From Nocardioides mangrovicus (GTDB taxonomy: Bacteria > Actinomycetota > Actinomycetes > Propionibacteriales > Nocardioidaceae): a stretch of 45,483 bases of DNA. Shown one piece after another: positions 14,091 through 23,756 of this stretch. The stretch is taken from positions 479,821 to 525,303 of the forward strand of contig NZ_RDBE01000010.1 in the NCBI RefSeq assembly GCF_003674065.1. The letters are read 5' to 3'. Within the stretch, counting starts at the first letter, position 1. The number at the start of each line of letters is the position of its first letter. Made by a program: the position numbers and the translations under genes. The notes under the pieces are model-generated. The model was not told where the DNA came from, searched no databases, and worked only from the letters and a program-made list of their open reading frames with translations.

Positions 14091-14864
14091 AGCGACGTCG
14101 CTGCCGACCAGTCCGGAGGCGTCCAGTCCGTCGACCGCGCCATCACCATCTTGGAGGTGCTGGCCCGCCACGGCGAGGTCGGGGTTACCGAGGTGGCCCT
14201 CGAGCTGGGCGTCCACAAGAGCACGGCGTTCCGGCTGGTGAGCACGCTGGAGAACCACGGCCTGGTCGAGCAGAGCGGCGACCGCGGCAAGTACCGCCTC
14301 GGCGTCGGGCTGCTGCGCCTGGCCGGTGCGACGACGGCCCGCCTCGACGTCGTCCAGGAGGCCCGGCCGATCTGCAAGCGGTTGGCCGCCGAGACCGGCG
14401 AGACGGTCAACGTCGCCGTGCTCTCGGGGTCCTCGGCGCTCTACCTCGACCAGATCGCGGGCAGCTCCGCCCTGCAGCCGCACAACTGGGTCGGCCAGCA
14501 CATCCCGCTACACGCCACCAGCAACGGCAAGGTGCTGCTCTCGGGCCTCGACGAGGACGACCTCGACGACGTGCTCCACGAGCTGCCCGCCCTGACCGGC
14601 TTGACGGTCACCAAGCGATCGCGGCTGCGCAAGGAGCTCGCCGTGGTCCGCGAGCAGGGGTACGCCACCGCGGTCGACGAGCTCGAGGAGGGACTCACCG
14701 CCGCCGCCGCTCCCATCCGCAACGCCCACGGCGACGTCATCGCCTCGCTGAGCGTCAGCGGCCCGACGTTCCGCCTCGGCGAGGAGAAGATGACCACGGT
14801 CGTCCCGCAGCTCACCGAGGCGGCGCTGGAGGTCTCCCACCGCCTGGGCTGGGGCCATCGCTGA
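14082..14864 (+). CDS. IclR family transcriptional regulator (second copy)
   Basis: A 260-residue IclR regulator. The DNA-binding domain has V-Q-S-V-D-R-A-I-T-I-L-E-V-L near residue 12 and H-K-S-T-A-F-R-L-V-S-T-L near 44. The effector domain has G-E-T-V-N-V-A-V, P-L-H-A-T-S-N-G-K-V-L-L near 140, and a G-L-T-A-A-A-A-P-I-R stretch near 200. It is divergent from purU across two palindromes that also occur before betB, the reductase gene and the dimethylglycine dehydrogenase-like gene. It is therefore the best candidate for the regulator of the choline/betaine regulon (inference). The transcript is probably leaderless. Confidence 0.88.
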   Translation: MSNSDVAADQSGGVQSVDRAITILEVLARHGEVGVTEVALELGVHKSTAFRLVSTLENHGLVEQSGDRGKYRLGVGLLRLAGATTARLDVVQEARPICKRLAAETGETVNVAVLSGSSALYLDQIAGSSALQPHNWVGQHIPLHATSNGKVLLSGLDEDDLDDVLHELPALTGLTVTKRSRLRKELAVVREQGYATAVDELEEGLTAAAAPIRNAHGDVIASLSVSGPTFRLGEEKMTTVVPQLTEAALEVSHRLGWGHR

Positions 14865-14897
14865 GGCTGCCGACGGCACCCGGCGCCGTGTGATCCG

Positions 14898-15320
14898 ATG
14901 GTGGCCATGACCCCCCTCGCCGCCGACGAGGCCCCGGCCGGCGTGCTGGTGCTGTGGGCGGTGATCTGCGTCCTGCTGCTGGCCTACGGCGTGGGCCACT
15001 ACCGCGGCTGGAACAAGTCGGGGCTGCTCCTGTGCCCCTTCGACTCGCTGCACTTCATGCCGGCCTGGTTCGGGGCGGCAGCCACCCTGGTGCTGCTGGC
15101 CCAGCTGGCGCTGCCGATCACCGTCTGGGTGAGTCTCGTGCTCTTCGCCGCCGCCGTGCCCCCGTTCGCCGTGACCCTGATCGGGCTCTTCTGGCTGCCC
15201 GACCGGTTGCTGCCGGCGTGGTACCTGTCGTGGCGCGACCACGGCCGGCCGACGCTCGAGGTGGCCAGCAAGGCCGACAGGAAGTACTACGCGCGACGCC
15301 GGAACAGGCGCCGGCCATGA
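14898..15320 (+). CDS. Small integral membrane protein, unknown function
   Basis: A 140-residue protein with three predicted membrane segments: residues about 14-33 (V-L-V-L-W-A-V-I-C-V-L-L-L-A-Y), 58-76 and 78-100. A hydrophilic basic tail ends in R-R-R-N-R-R-R-P. I do not recognise a family. The start is ATG 14898 or the in-frame ATG nine nt later; neither has a good Shine-Dalgarno. It lies 33 nt after iclR on the same strand and 13 nt before a lipoprotein gene, so the three may be co-transcribed. Confidence 0.65.
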   Translation: MVAMTPLAADEAPAGVLVLWAVICVLLLAYGVGHYRGWNKSGLLLCPFDSLHFMPAWFGAAATLVLLAQLALPITVWVSLVLFAAAVPPFAVTLIGLFWLPDRLLPAWYLSWRDHGRPTLEVASKADRKYYARRRNRRRP

Positions 15321-15333
15321 CGACGGCGCGGCC

Positions 15334-15924
15334 ATGAGCACATGGCGGGCTCTCGGCGTGCTCGTCGCGGCGCTGAGCCTCGCGGCCTGCGCGACCACCG
15401 GATCCTCGTCGAGTCACCAGGCCCGGGTGGCGGCCGAGCTCGCGGCCGGTGCGCCGCCGAAGGACGTCGCCTGGCGGGTGCCGACGCCGCCGGCCGACTG
15501 GACGGCCCTGAGCACCGACGCCGCCGGCGAACGGGCTTGGCGCATCGACGGCTCCGACTGCGTCGTACGGCTGCAGCAGCCGTCCGGGCTGAGCACCGCG
15601 GCGTCGCCGACCTCCGACCAGCTGGCCGCGGAGCTGCTGCGCGGCATCGCGTCGGGGGTGCCCGGCTCACCGCGCCCCCACGTCGTCATCGAGGCCACCC
15701 GGGCGGTGACCAACCGGGTCCACGGCCTGGCCGGCGTGGCCACCGTGCGCTTCAGCACCCGGGTGGCGGTCTTCGGATCCGCGAGCAAGGCCTACGTGAT
15801 GGCCTACCGCTCGGGCGACGCCGCTCTGGAGCTGAGCGCGGTGTGCGGTGCGCAGCAGTACGCGAGCCAGCGCGGCCACGTCCACGGCTTCGCCGATCGG
15901 CTCCAGATGACGACCGTCTACTGA
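15334..15924 (+). CDS. Putative lipoprotein, unknown function
   Basis: A 196-residue protein with a lipoprotein signal: basic start, hydrophobic stretch A-L-G-V-L-V-A-A-L-S-L and a lipobox L-A-A-C with the cysteine at residue 19. The mature part has two further cysteines, in G-S-D-C near residue 70 and A-V-C-G near 172, that could form a disulfide. The spacing suggests a small DUF3558-like sensor or ligand-binding lipoprotein, but I cannot assign a family with confidence. It follows the small membrane protein gene closely. Confidence 0.65.
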   Translation: MSTWRALGVLVAALSLAACATTGSSSSHQARVAAELAAGAPPKDVAWRVPTPPADWTALSTDAAGERAWRIDGSDCVVRLQQPSGLSTAASPTSDQLAAELLRGIASGVPGSPRPHVVIEATRAVTNRVHGLAGVATVRFSTRVAVFGSASKAYVMAYRSGDAALELSAVCGAQQYASQRGHVHGFADRLQMTTVY

Positions 15925-16011
15925 ACCAGGACCGTGCGTTACGGTCGCGCTACAGCCCGCGTGACGATCTTGACGATCCGCGCTGCGACGATCATGCTCC
16001 CAAGACGTTGA

Positions 16012-16047
16012 GTTGCGTCACGAGCATTCGGGTGCGCCATGCGCAAC
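16012..16047. promoter_or_regulatory. Paired inverted operator copies upstream of betB
   Basis: GTTGCGTCACGAGCATT (16012-16028) on the plus strand and GTTGCGCATGGCGCACC (16047-16031) on the minus strand are two facing copies of the GTTGC-N7-GCANY motif. They end 14 nt before the betB GTG and just precede its AGGAAGG ribosome binding site. Confidence 0.55.
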
Positions 16048-16061
16048 AGGAAGGCGGACGA

Positions 16062-17531
16062 GTGCCGGAGAACTGGATCGCGGGGACCTGGGTGGGCGCG
16101 CGCGAAGGCGGGCGCCGCGAGATCCGGTGCCCGGCCGACGGTTCGCTGGTGGCCGAGGTCGACGAGTCGACCGCCGTGGACACCGAGGCGGCCATCGCCG
16201 CGGCCCGCGAGGCCTTCGACTCCGGACCGTGGCCCTCGACGTCGGCCCGCGAGCGCGGCGACCTGCTGCTGCGGGTGGCCGACCTGCTCGAGCGCGACAA
16301 GGCCGACGTCGCGCGCATGGAGAGCCTCGACACCGGCAAGCGGCTGGTCGAGGGCGAGTACGACGTCGACGACGTAGTCTCGGTCTTCCGCCACTTCGGT
16401 CACGTGGCCGACGCCGACGCCGGGCGCGTGGTCGACACCGGCAACCCCGGCGTCGTCAGCCGCGTGGTGCACGAGCCGGTGGGCGTGTGCGGGCTGATCA
16501 GTCCGTGGAACTACCCGCTGCTGCAGGTGGCGTGGAAGGTGGCGCCCTGCCTGGCCGCGGGCAACACGTTCGTGCTCAAGCCCAGCGAGCTCACGCCTCA
16601 CACGGCGATCCACCTCATGAAGCTGCTCGACGAGGCCGGGCTGCCGGCCGGCGTCGCGAACCTGGTGCTCGGCAGCGGTCCCGACGCCGGCGCCCCGCTG
16701 AGCGAGGACCCCCGGGTCGACCTGGTGTCCTTCACCGGCGGCCTGGTCACCGGCAAGCGCATCATGGCCGCGGCCGCCGGCACCGTGAAGAAGGTGGCGC
16801 TCGAGCTGGGCGGCAAGAACCCCAACGTCGTCTTCGCCGACGCCGACTACGAGACCGCCCTGGACTTCGCGCTCACGGCGGTTTTCCTGCACTCGGGACA
16901 GGTGTGCTCGGCCGGCGCGCGGCTGGTGGTGGAGGAGTCGGTCCACGACCGGTTCGTCGACGACCTGGTCGAGCGGGCCCAGCGGATCCGGCTCGGCGGG
17001 CCGTTCGACGAGAAGGCCGAGACCGGACCTCTCACCAGCGCCGCGCACCTCGACAAGGTCGAGGCCTACGTCGCCGCCGGCATCGCCGAGGGCGCCCAGC
17101 TGCGCTGCGGCGGCGCACGGCCCGACGACCCGGCCCTGGCCGACGGCTTCTACTACCTGCCCACGATCCTCGACGGCTGCACCAGCGACATGAGCGTCAC
17201 CCAGGACGAGTCGTTCGGGCCGGTGCTCACCGTCGAGACCTTCACCAGCGAGGACGACGCGGTGGCCATCGCCAACGACTCGATCTACGGCCTGGCCGGC
17301 GCCGTGTGGACCGCCGACGCCGGCAAGGGCCAGCGCGTCGCGGCCCGGATGCGTATGGGCACGGTGTGGATCAACGACTTCCATCCCTACGTCGCCCAGG
17401 CCGAGTGGGGCGGCTACAAGCAGTCCGGCATCGGCCGCGAGCTGGGCGAGGCCGGACTCGAGGAGTACCGCGAGACCAAGCACATCTGGCACAACATCGC
17501 CCCCGAGCCGCAGCACTGGTTCAGCTCATGA
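16062..17531 (+). CDS. betB: Betaine aldehyde dehydrogenase
   Basis: A 489-residue NAD(P)-dependent aldehyde dehydrogenase, the normal BetB length. The N-terminal E-N-W-I-A-G-T-W-V, the P-W-N-Y-P-L-L-Q segment near residue 147, general base E248 in L-E-L-G-G-K-N-P and nucleophile C282 in G-Q-V-C-S-A-G are all present. Oxidation of betaine aldehyde to glycine betaine is inferred from family resemblance and from the adjacent choline dehydrogenase gene. The open frame extends far upstream, but GTG 16062 with AGGAAGG seven nt before it gives the family length. It begins the betB-betA-proVWX run and is preceded by the paired operator motif. Confidence 0.87.
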   Translation: MPENWIAGTWVGAREGGRREIRCPADGSLVAEVDESTAVDTEAAIAAAREAFDSGPWPSTSARERGDLLLRVADLLERDKADVARMESLDTGKRLVEGEYDVDDVVSVFRHFGHVADADAGRVVDTGNPGVVSRVVHEPVGVCGLISPWNYPLLQVAWKVAPCLAAGNTFVLKPSELTPHTAIHLMKLLDEAGLPAGVANLVLGSGPDAGAPLSEDPRVDLVSFTGGLVTGKRIMAAAAGTVKKVALELGGKNPNVVFADADYETALDFALTAVFLHSGQVCSAGARLVVEESVHDRFVDDLVERAQRIRLGGPFDEKAETGPLTSAAHLDKVEAYVAAGIAEGAQLRCGGARPDDPALADGFYYLPTILDGCTSDMSVTQDESFGPVLTVETFTSEDDAVAIANDSIYGLAGAVWTADAGKGQRVAARMRMGTVWINDFHPYVAQAEWGGYKQSGIGRELGEAGLEEYRETKHIWHNIAPEPQHWFSS

Positions 17532-17570
17532 TGCCGCCACGGCTGGGTGGTCGATCAGCACGGCGCTGTG

Positions 17571-17621
17571 GTGGTCGAGCAGCACGGCGAGCCCTGGCGA
17601 GCCTGCGCGTCGAGACCACCC
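17571..17621. repeat. REP-like hairpin between betB and betA
   Basis: GGTGGTCGAG (17571-17580) faces TCGAGACCACC (17611-17621), and the middle holds a direct repeat of GGCGAGCC. A near-copy of its left part, GTGGTCGATCAGCACGGCG (17548-17566), lies 24 nt upstream of GTGGTCGAGCAGCACGGCG (17572-17590). The gap between betB and betA (112 nt) holds no gene. Confidence 0.5.
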
Positions 17622-17643
17622 CACAGCTCACCTGGGGCACGCG

Positions 17644-19374
17644 ATGACCGACCACTACGACTACGTCATCGTCGGCGGCGGGTCCGCCGGCGCCGTGCTG
17701 GCCAACCGGCTCAGCGCCGACCCCGGCACCAGCGTGCTGGTCCTGGAGGCCGGTCGCTCGGACTACGCGATCGACCCGTTCATCCACATGCCGGCGGCGC
17801 TGCCGATCCCGATCGGCAACCGGCTCTACGACTGGAAGTACGAGACCGATCCCGAGCCGCACATGAACGGGCGGAAGGTCTACCACGCCCGCGGGAAGGT
17901 GCTCGGCGGCTCCTCGAGCATCAACGGGATGATCTTCCAGCGGGGCAACCCGATGGACTACGAGCGCTGGGCCGCCGAGCCCGGACTGCAGGACTGGGAC
18001 TACCTGCACTGCCTGCCCTACTTCAAGCGCATGGAGACGCTGCTGCTCGAGGACGGCACCATCGGCGCCGACCGCTGGCGCGGCGGGTCCGGCCCACTGC
18101 GGCTGGAGCGCGGCAAGGCCGACAACCCCTTGTTCGGTGCGTTCTTCGAAGCGGTGCAGCAGGCCGGCTACCCGCTCACCGACGACGTCAACGGCTACCG
18201 CCAGGAGGGATTCGCGCGGTTCGACCGCAACATCCACCGCGGCCGCCGCTGGTCCTCGGCACGGGCCTACCTGCACCCGGTCAAGCACCGCAAGAACCTC
18301 ACCATCGAGACGCTCGCCTTCGCCACCCGCGTCAACTTCCAGGGGCAGCGCGCGGTCGGCGTCGAGTACACCCGCGCCGGCCGCGTGCACCGCAGCGTCG
18401 GCGCCGGCGAGGTGGTGCTGTGCGGCGGCGCGATCAACACCCCGCAGCTGCTCCAGCTCTCCGGGGTCGGTGACAAGAAGCTGCTCGAGAGCCTGCGGGT
18501 GCCGGTGGTGACGCACCTGCCCGGCGTCGGGGAGAACCTGCAGGACCACCTCGAGGTCTACATCCAGTACGCCTCCAAGCAGCCGGTCTCCATCGCGCCC
18601 GGGCTGCGCTACCGCGAGCGGCCGAAGATCGGCTACCAGTGGCTCTTCCACCGCAGCGGGCTCGGCGCCACCAACCACTTCGAGGGTGGCGGCTTCGCTC
18701 GCAGCAACGACGACGTGCAGTGGCCGAACCTGATGTTCCACTTCCTGCCCATCGCCATCCGCTACGACGGCAGCGCCCCGAAGGGACTCGAATCCGGCGC
18801 CCACGGCTACCAGGTGCACATCGGCCCGATGTACGCCGACACCCGCGGCTGGGTGCGCATCAAGAGCGACAACCCGCGCGTGCACCCCTCGATGCAGTTC
18901 AACTACCTCTCCACGCCCACCGACCGCCGCGAGTGGGTCGAGGCGGTCCGCGTCGCGCGCGACATCCTCAACCAGCCGGCGTTCGCGCCGTTCAACGCCG
19001 GCGAGCTCTCCCCGGGCGGGTCGGTCGCCACCGACGAGGAGATCCTGGACTGGGTGCGCGAGGACGCCGAGACCGCGCTGCACCCCAGCTGCACGGCCAA
19101 GATGGGCGACATCTCCGCCGACGACCTCGCCGTCACCGACCCGTCGTCGATGGCGGTGCACGGCACGGAGGGGCTGCGCGTCGTCGACGCCTCGGTGTTC
19201 CCGTTCGTCACCAACGGCAACATCTACGCACCGACCATGATGACGGCCGAGAAGGCCGCCGACCTCATCGCCGGCAACACCCCGCTGCCGCCGGCCGACG
19301 TGCCCTTCTACCGACACGGCGACGGCAGTCCGCTCTATCCTCCCGGGGACCCTCGCAACCAGGAGACGCCATGA
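17644..19374 (+). CDS. betA: Choline dehydrogenase-like GMC flavoprotein oxidoreductase
   Basis: A 576-residue GMC oxidoreductase. The FAD-binding [17 protein letters not shown] begins at residue 7. GMC signature 1 lies at [12 protein letters not shown] near 87 and signature 2 at G-A-I-N-T-P-Q-L-L near 265. The catalytic pair is H480 ([10 protein letters not shown]) and N524 (T-N-G-N-I-Y-A-P-T). It would oxidise choline to betaine aldehyde at the membrane, passing electrons to the respiratory chain. The stop overlaps the proV ATG (ATGA), tying it to the betaine transporter. Other GMC alcohol oxidases look alike, but neighbours support choline. Confidence 0.87.
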   Translation: MTDHYDYVIVGGGSAGAVLANRLSADPGTSVLVLEAGRSDYAIDPFIHMPAALPIPIGNRLYDWKYETDPEPHMNGRKVYHARGKVLGGSSSINGMIFQRGNPMDYERWAAEPGLQDWDYLHCLPYFKRMETLLLEDGTIGADRWRGGSGPLRLERGKADNPLFGAFFEAVQQAGYPLTDDVNGYRQEGFARFDRNIHRGRRWSSARAYLHPVKHRKNLTIETLAFATRVNFQGQRAVGVEYTRAGRVHRSVGAGEVVLCGGAINTPQLLQLSGVGDKKLLESLRVPVVTHLPGVGENLQDHLEVYIQYASKQPVSIAPGLRYRERPKIGYQWLFHRSGLGATNHFEGGGFARSNDDVQWPNLMFHFLPIAIRYDGSAPKGLESGAHGYQVHIGPMYADTRGWVRIKSDNPRVHPSMQFNYLSTPTDRREWVEAVRVARDILNQPAFAPFNAGELSPGGSVATDEEILDWVREDAETALHPSCTAKMGDISADDLAVTDPSSMAVHGTEGLRVVDASVFPFVTNGNIYAPTMMTAEKAADLIAGNTPLPPADVPFYRHGDGSPLYPPGDPRNQETP

Positions 19375-20450
19375 CCGCGAAGACGATGACGACCGGTCAG
19401 GACTCCTCCGCTGCGGCCGGCCACCAGGGTGCCGCGCTCCACGTCGAGGGACTGTGGAAGATCTTCGGTCCCCGCGCCGACAAGATCATCGGCACGCCCG
19501 ATGCGAACCTCTCCCGCCAGGAGCTGCAGGCCAAGACCGGGCACGTCGTCGGCATCCGCGACGTCTCCTTCGACGTCGCGCCGGGCGAGGTGTTCGTCGT
19601 CATGGGCCTCTCCGGTTCGGGCAAGTCGACGCTCGTCCGGCTGCTGACCCGGCTCATCGAGCCCACCGCCGGCACAGTCCAGCTCTACGGCGAGGACATC
19701 ACCGGGATGGGCGACGGCGGGCTGCAGGAGATCCGCCGGCGCAAGGTCTCGATGGTGTTCCAGCACTTCGGGCTGCTCCCGCACCGCAAGGTGATCGACA
19801 ACGTCGGCTTCGGCCTGGAGGTACGCGGCGAGGCCAAGCGCGAGCGCCGCAACCGGGCCCAGGAGATGGTCGACCTCGTGGGCCTCTCGGGCTACGAGAA
19901 CAACTTCCCCGACCAGCTCTCGGGCGGCATGCAGCAGCGGGTCGGCCTGGCCAGGGCGCTCGCCGGCGACCCCGAGGTCTTGATGTTCGACGAGCCGTTC
20001 TCCGCGCTCGACCCGCTGATCCGGCGCGACATGCAGAACGAGGTGATCCGGCTCCACCAGGAGGTCGGGAAGACGATGGTCTTCATCACCCACGACCTGA
20101 GCGAGGCCCTCAAGCTCGGCGACCGGATCCTCATCATGCGCGACGGTGAGATCGTCCAGATCGGCACGCCGGACGAGGTGGTCGGCGCCCCGGCCGACGA
20201 CTACGTCAAGGACTTCACCTCCGAGGTGCCCAAGTCGCACGTGCTGACCCTGAAGTGGGTGATGCGCACCGACACCTCGCAGCTGAGCGAGACCTGCCGC
20301 TCCGTGCAGCAGAACCAGATCGTGCGTGATGCGGCCAAGACGGTGCTCGACGCGCCGTGCTGCTGCCGGGTGCTGGACGGCGACAAGACGGTGGGGGTCA
20401 TCGACGACGAGGACATCTTGCGGGTCGTCGTCGCCGAGGAAAGTCACTGA
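19371..20450 (+). CDS. proV: Glycine betaine/choline ABC transporter ATP-binding protein
   Basis: A 359-residue ATPase of the ProV/OpuAA type. Walker A is G-L-S-G-S-G-K-S-T near residue 79, the Q loop V-F-Q-H-F-G-L-L-P near 128, the ABC signature L-S-G-G-M-Q-Q-R near 183 and Walker B V-L-M-F-D-E-P near 203. The N-terminal W-K-I-F-G extension and the C-terminal CBS-like domain (about residues 285-355, ending [10 protein letters not shown]) are typical of osmolyte importers. The ATG overlaps the betA stop and has AGGAG five nt upstream. An unusual C-C-C triplet lies near residue 328. Confidence 0.92.
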   Translation: MTAKTMTTGQDSSAAAGHQGAALHVEGLWKIFGPRADKIIGTPDANLSRQELQAKTGHVVGIRDVSFDVAPGEVFVVMGLSGSGKSTLVRLLTRLIEPTAGTVQLYGEDITGMGDGGLQEIRRRKVSMVFQHFGLLPHRKVIDNVGFGLEVRGEAKRERRNRAQEMVDLVGLSGYENNFPDQLSGGMQQRVGLARALAGDPEVLMFDEPFSALDPLIRRDMQNEVIRLHQEVGKTMVFITHDLSEALKLGDRILIMRDGEIVQIGTPDEVVGAPADDYVKDFTSEVPKSHVLTLKWVMRTDTSQLSETCRSVQQNQIVRDAAKTVLDAPCCCRVLDGDKTVGVIDDEDILRVVVAEESH

Positions 20451-20451
20451 C

Positions 20452-22593
20452 ATGTCCGACCTGCTGACCCCGCAGGCGGAGGCTCGCGAGAAGGGGGTCG
20501 CCCTCTCCAAGGAGGAGCAGCCCTACGTCGAGGTCGGCCGCGACCGGCACACCGGCTGGTGGCTGCTGGGCACAGTGGCGGTGTGGTTGGTGCTCTTCGC
20601 GCTCTTCCACGGCCACGACACCCGTGCGCTCGGCCTGCAGAACACCACCGGGTTCCACGAGTGGCTGAACCACCGCCGCGACTGGATCCAGCTGCACGGG
20701 CCGGACAACTGGTTCTTCGGCGGCGTGCTCGGCCACATCGGGTCCGGTGCGACCAACCTGGTCACGGCCTTCCAGAACCTGCTCAGCCTGCCCTCGCTGG
20801 GCGGAGTGGTGCCGCAGATCGGGTGGCTCGGTGTGATCGCCCTGGCGGCCTGGGTCACCTGGGCCCTGGCCGGCCCGCGGTCGACGGCGCTCGTGGTCGT
20901 CGCCCTGCTGGTCTTCGGCATCCTCGGCTACTGGGCCGACAGCATGGACACCTTGATCCTCACCCTGCTCGCGGTGGCGATCTGCTGCCTCATCGGCCTG
21001 CCGGTGGGCATCGCCATGGCGCGCAGCCGGTCGGTCTCCGCGGCCATCACCCCGTTCCTCGACGGCATGCAGACGATGCCGGCGTTCGCCTACCTGACCC
21101 CGTTCGCGCTGCTCTTCGGCATCGGCTCGGCCACGGCGCTCATCATCACGCTCATCTACGCGATCCCGCCCCTGATCCGCATCACCGAGCACGGGCTGCG
21201 CTCGGTGCCCGAGACCACCGTCGAGGCCGCCCGCTCGATGGGCCTGACCCGCGGCCAGCTGCTGCGCCAGGTGCAGCTGCCGATGGCGCGACGCACCATC
21301 GTGGTCGGCATCAACCAGGCGATGATGGCCGCGCTGTCGATGGCCACCTTCGCGACCTTCGTCAACGGGCCCGGCCTGGGCAACCCGGTCAACCTCGGTC
21401 TGCAGAACAACAACGTCGGCCAGGCCGCCGTGCCGGGCCTGGTCATCGTGGTCATGGCCATCACCCTCGACCGCATCACCACCGCGGCCAGCGAGCGCTC
21501 GGAGGTGCTGAGCCGCTCCGGGGTCGCGTCGGTGAGCGGTCCGGGCGTCATGCTCGCCGGCGTGGTGCTCGAGAAGCTGCCCCGCTGGGCCACCGAGTCG
21601 GCCGGCAAGGGCGCGAAGCAGCCCCGGCTGACCCCGGCCGGACGCTGGACGGCGCGCCTGGTGTGGCTGGTCCCGGTCTTGGTGGCGGTCTACCTCTCGC
21701 GCACCTTCCTCGGCCTGGCCAACTTCCCGACCCGCCAGGGCTGGCCGTTCATCGCCCCGATCGACCGGCGCAGCCTCCAGAAGCTGATCAACAACGTCAC
21801 CAACTGGCTGGTCGACCACATCGACAAGCTCACGCTCGCCATCAAGAACGACGTCACCCGCGTGCTCATCGACCCGCTGCAGAGCCTGCTGGCCAGCTCA
21901 CCGTGGTGGCTGGCCGCGCTCGCCCTCGTCGCACTGGGCTACGTGCTGGGAGGCTGGAAGACCCTGGCGCCCACCGTCGTCAGCCTCGCCGTCATCTACC
22001 TCGTGGGCCTGTGGAACGACACGATGGTCACCTTGGCCATGACGCTGATCGCCACCTTGCTGGTGATGGTGATCGCGGTGCTGCTCGGCGTCGCCATGGG
22101 CCGGGGCCGGCGCACCGACACGTTCATCCGGCCCTTCCTCGACGCCTTCCAGGTGATCCCGCCGTTCGTCTACCTGGTGCCGGCGCTGGCCTTCTTCGGC
22201 GTCGGCCGCTTCACCGCCATCGTCGCTGCGATCGCCTACGCCGTCCCGATCGCCACCAAGCTGGTGGCCGACGGCATCCGCGGCGTCTCGCCCACCACGG
22301 TCGAGGCGGTGCGCTCGGTGGGCAGCACCCGCTGGCAGACGATCGGCAAGGTCCAGCTGCCGATGGCGCGCGAGGCGCTGGTGCTGGCCACCAACCAGGG
22401 CCTGCTCTACGTGCTGTCGATGGTCGTGATCGGCGGCCTGGTCGGCGGCGGCAGCCTCGGCTACATCGTGGTGTCCGGCTTCAGCCAGGACCAGCTGTTC
22501 GGCAAGGGCCTGGCCGCGGCGATCGCCATCACCGCGCTCGGGATCATGCTCGACCGGATCGCGCGGCACACCGCCGCACGCGCCGGAAGGTAG
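20452..22593 (+). CDS. proW: Glycine betaine/choline ABC transporter permease, two fused permease domains
   Basis: A 713-residue membrane protein with two complete BPD-type permease domains in tandem, about residues 165-345 and 520-705. Each has an EAA-like cytoplasmic loop: V-E-A-A-R-S-M-G-L-T-R near 255 and V-E-A-V-R-S-V-G-S-T-R near 617, both followed by Q-L-P-M-A-R. A classic ProW is about half this length and works as a homodimer; here both halves come from one chain. The ATG lies one nt after the proV stop. The substrate is inferred from ProX and from the operon. Confidence 0.9.
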   Translation: MSDLLTPQAEAREKGVALSKEEQPYVEVGRDRHTGWWLLGTVAVWLVLFALFHGHDTRALGLQNTTGFHEWLNHRRDWIQLHGPDNWFFGGVLGHIGSGATNLVTAFQNLLSLPSLGGVVPQIGWLGVIALAAWVTWALAGPRSTALVVVALLVFGILGYWADSMDTLILTLLAVAICCLIGLPVGIAMARSRSVSAAITPFLDGMQTMPAFAYLTPFALLFGIGSATALIITLIYAIPPLIRITEHGLRSVPETTVEAARSMGLTRGQLLRQVQLPMARRTIVVGINQAMMAALSMATFATFVNGPGLGNPVNLGLQNNNVGQAAVPGLVIVVMAITLDRITTAASERSEVLSRSGVASVSGPGVMLAGVVLEKLPRWATESAGKGAKQPRLTPAGRWTARLVWLVPVLVAVYLSRTFLGLANFPTRQGWPFIAPIDRRSLQKLINNVTNWLVDHIDKLTLAIKNDVTRVLIDPLQSLLASSPWWLAALALVALGYVLGGWKTLAPTVVSLAVIYLVGLWNDTMVTLAMTLIATLLVMVIAVLLGVAMGRGRRTDTFIRPFLDAFQVIPPFVYLVPALAFFGVGRFTAIVAAIAYAVPIATKLVADGIRGVSPTTVEAVRSVGSTRWQTIGKVQLPMAREALVLATNQGLLYVLSMVVIGGLVGGGSLGYIVVSGFSQDQLFGKGLAAAIAITALGIMLDRIARHTAARAGR

Positions 22594-22644
22594 CGGACTT
22601 CTCCTCGGGCGGACCGGGGAGCAAGAACAACAAAGGGAGTAGGA

Positions 22645-23640
22645 ATGGCTCGAGGAGCACTCCGGGGCAAGACCCGGATGATCGCCATCGTCGCCTCCGT
22701 GGGCCTCGGGCTCGCCGGCCTGGCCGGTTGTGGCGGCACGGTCAAGAGCGCCAGCGGAGACAGCGGCAGCGGCGCCAAGAAGTGCGGCAACTTCCGGATC
22801 GCGATGAACCCGTGGGTCGGCTACACCGCCGACGGCGCGGTCGTCGGGTACGTCGCCAAGCACGACCTGGGCTGCACCGTCAGCTACGTCAACGGCAAGG
22901 AGGAGGTCAGCTGGCAGGGCATGAACTCCGGGACCGTCGACACCATCTTGGAGAACTGGGGCCACGCCGACCTGACCAAGAAGTACATCACCCAGCTGAA
23001 GTCGGTCGTCGACGCCGGCCAAACGGGCAACAAGGGGATCATCGGCTGGTACGTGCCGCCGTGGATGGCCGAGAAGTACCCCGACATCACCGACTGGAAG
23101 AACCTGAACAAGTACGCCTCGCTGTTCAAGACCTCCGAGTCCGGCGACAAGGGCCAGCTGCTCGACGGTGACCCCTCCTACGTCACCAACGACGAGGCGC
23201 TGGTGAAGAACCTCAAGCTGAACTACAAGGTGGTCGTCGGCGGCTCCGAGGCCGGCCTGATCCAGAGCTTCAAGAGCGCGGAGAAGAACAAGACGGCGCT
23301 GCTGGCCTACTTCTACGAGCCGCAGTGGTTCTTCTCGGAGATGAAGCTGGTCAAGGTGAACCTGCCCGCCTACACCGACGGCTGCGACGCCGACGCGGCG
23401 AAGGTCGCCTGCGACTACCCGCCGTACAACCTCAACAAGCTGATGAGCAAGAAGTTCGCCGACTCCGGGTCGCCCGCGGCGACCCTGGTCAAGAACTTCC
23501 AGTGGACCAACGACGACCAGAACGAGGTCGCCGAGTACATCGCCAAGGACGGCATGTCCAACGAGGCCGCGGCCAAGAAGTGGGTCGACGCCAACCAGGA
23601 CAAGGTCAAGGAGTGGCTGAAGGGGACCGGCGCGAGCTAG
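22645..23640 (+). CDS. proX: Glycine betaine/choline-binding lipoprotein
   Basis: A 331-residue OpuAC-type substrate-binding protein. A lipoprotein signal ends in L-A-G-L-A-G-C (cysteine near residue 29). The mature part has N-P-W-V-G-Y near 55, E-N-W-G-H near 105, G-W-Y-V-P-P-W near 133 and E-P-Q-W-F near 223. Aromatic residues such as these form the cage for trimethylammonium groups in ProX/OpuAC proteins. The ATG has GGGAG nearby. It is the last gene of the betB-proX run and is followed by a strong terminator, so the whole run is probably one transcript. Confidence 0.9.
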   Translation: MARGALRGKTRMIAIVASVGLGLAGLAGCGGTVKSASGDSGSGAKKCGNFRIAMNPWVGYTADGAVVGYVAKHDLGCTVSYVNGKEEVSWQGMNSGTVDTILENWGHADLTKKYITQLKSVVDAGQTGNKGIIGWYVPPWMAEKYPDITDWKNLNKYASLFKTSESGDKGQLLDGDPSYVTNDEALVKNLKLNYKVVVGGSEAGLIQSFKSAEKNKTALLAYFYEPQWFFSEMKLVKVNLPAYTDGCDADAAKVACDYPPYNLNKLMSKKFADSGSPAATLVKNFQWTNDDQNEVAEYIAKDGMSNEAAAKKWVDANQDKVKEWLKGTGAS

Positions 23641-23700
23641 CGGCGGGCGCGGGAGGGACGGTCTCCTCCACTCGCGTGATCGTTCTGCCAGAACCTCGTC

Positions 23701-23744
23701 CGACTCGGCCCCTCGCACCTTGACAGGTGCGGGGGGCCGAGTCG
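23701..23744 (+). terminator. Strong Rho-independent-like terminator after proX
   Basis: Arms 23701-23719 and 23726-23744 pair over 19 bp with one wobble around the loop TTGACA. A T-rich stretch (ATTCTGTACTTGTT) follows. It separates the betB-proX unit from the next promoter. Confidence 0.85.
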
Positions 23745-23756
23745 ATTCTGTACTTG

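Noticed and set aside
16012-16047. A mobile element end or integration site
   Set aside because: The two halves match the operator motif seen at other betaine genes, there is no target duplication, and no integrase or transposase gene is in the window.
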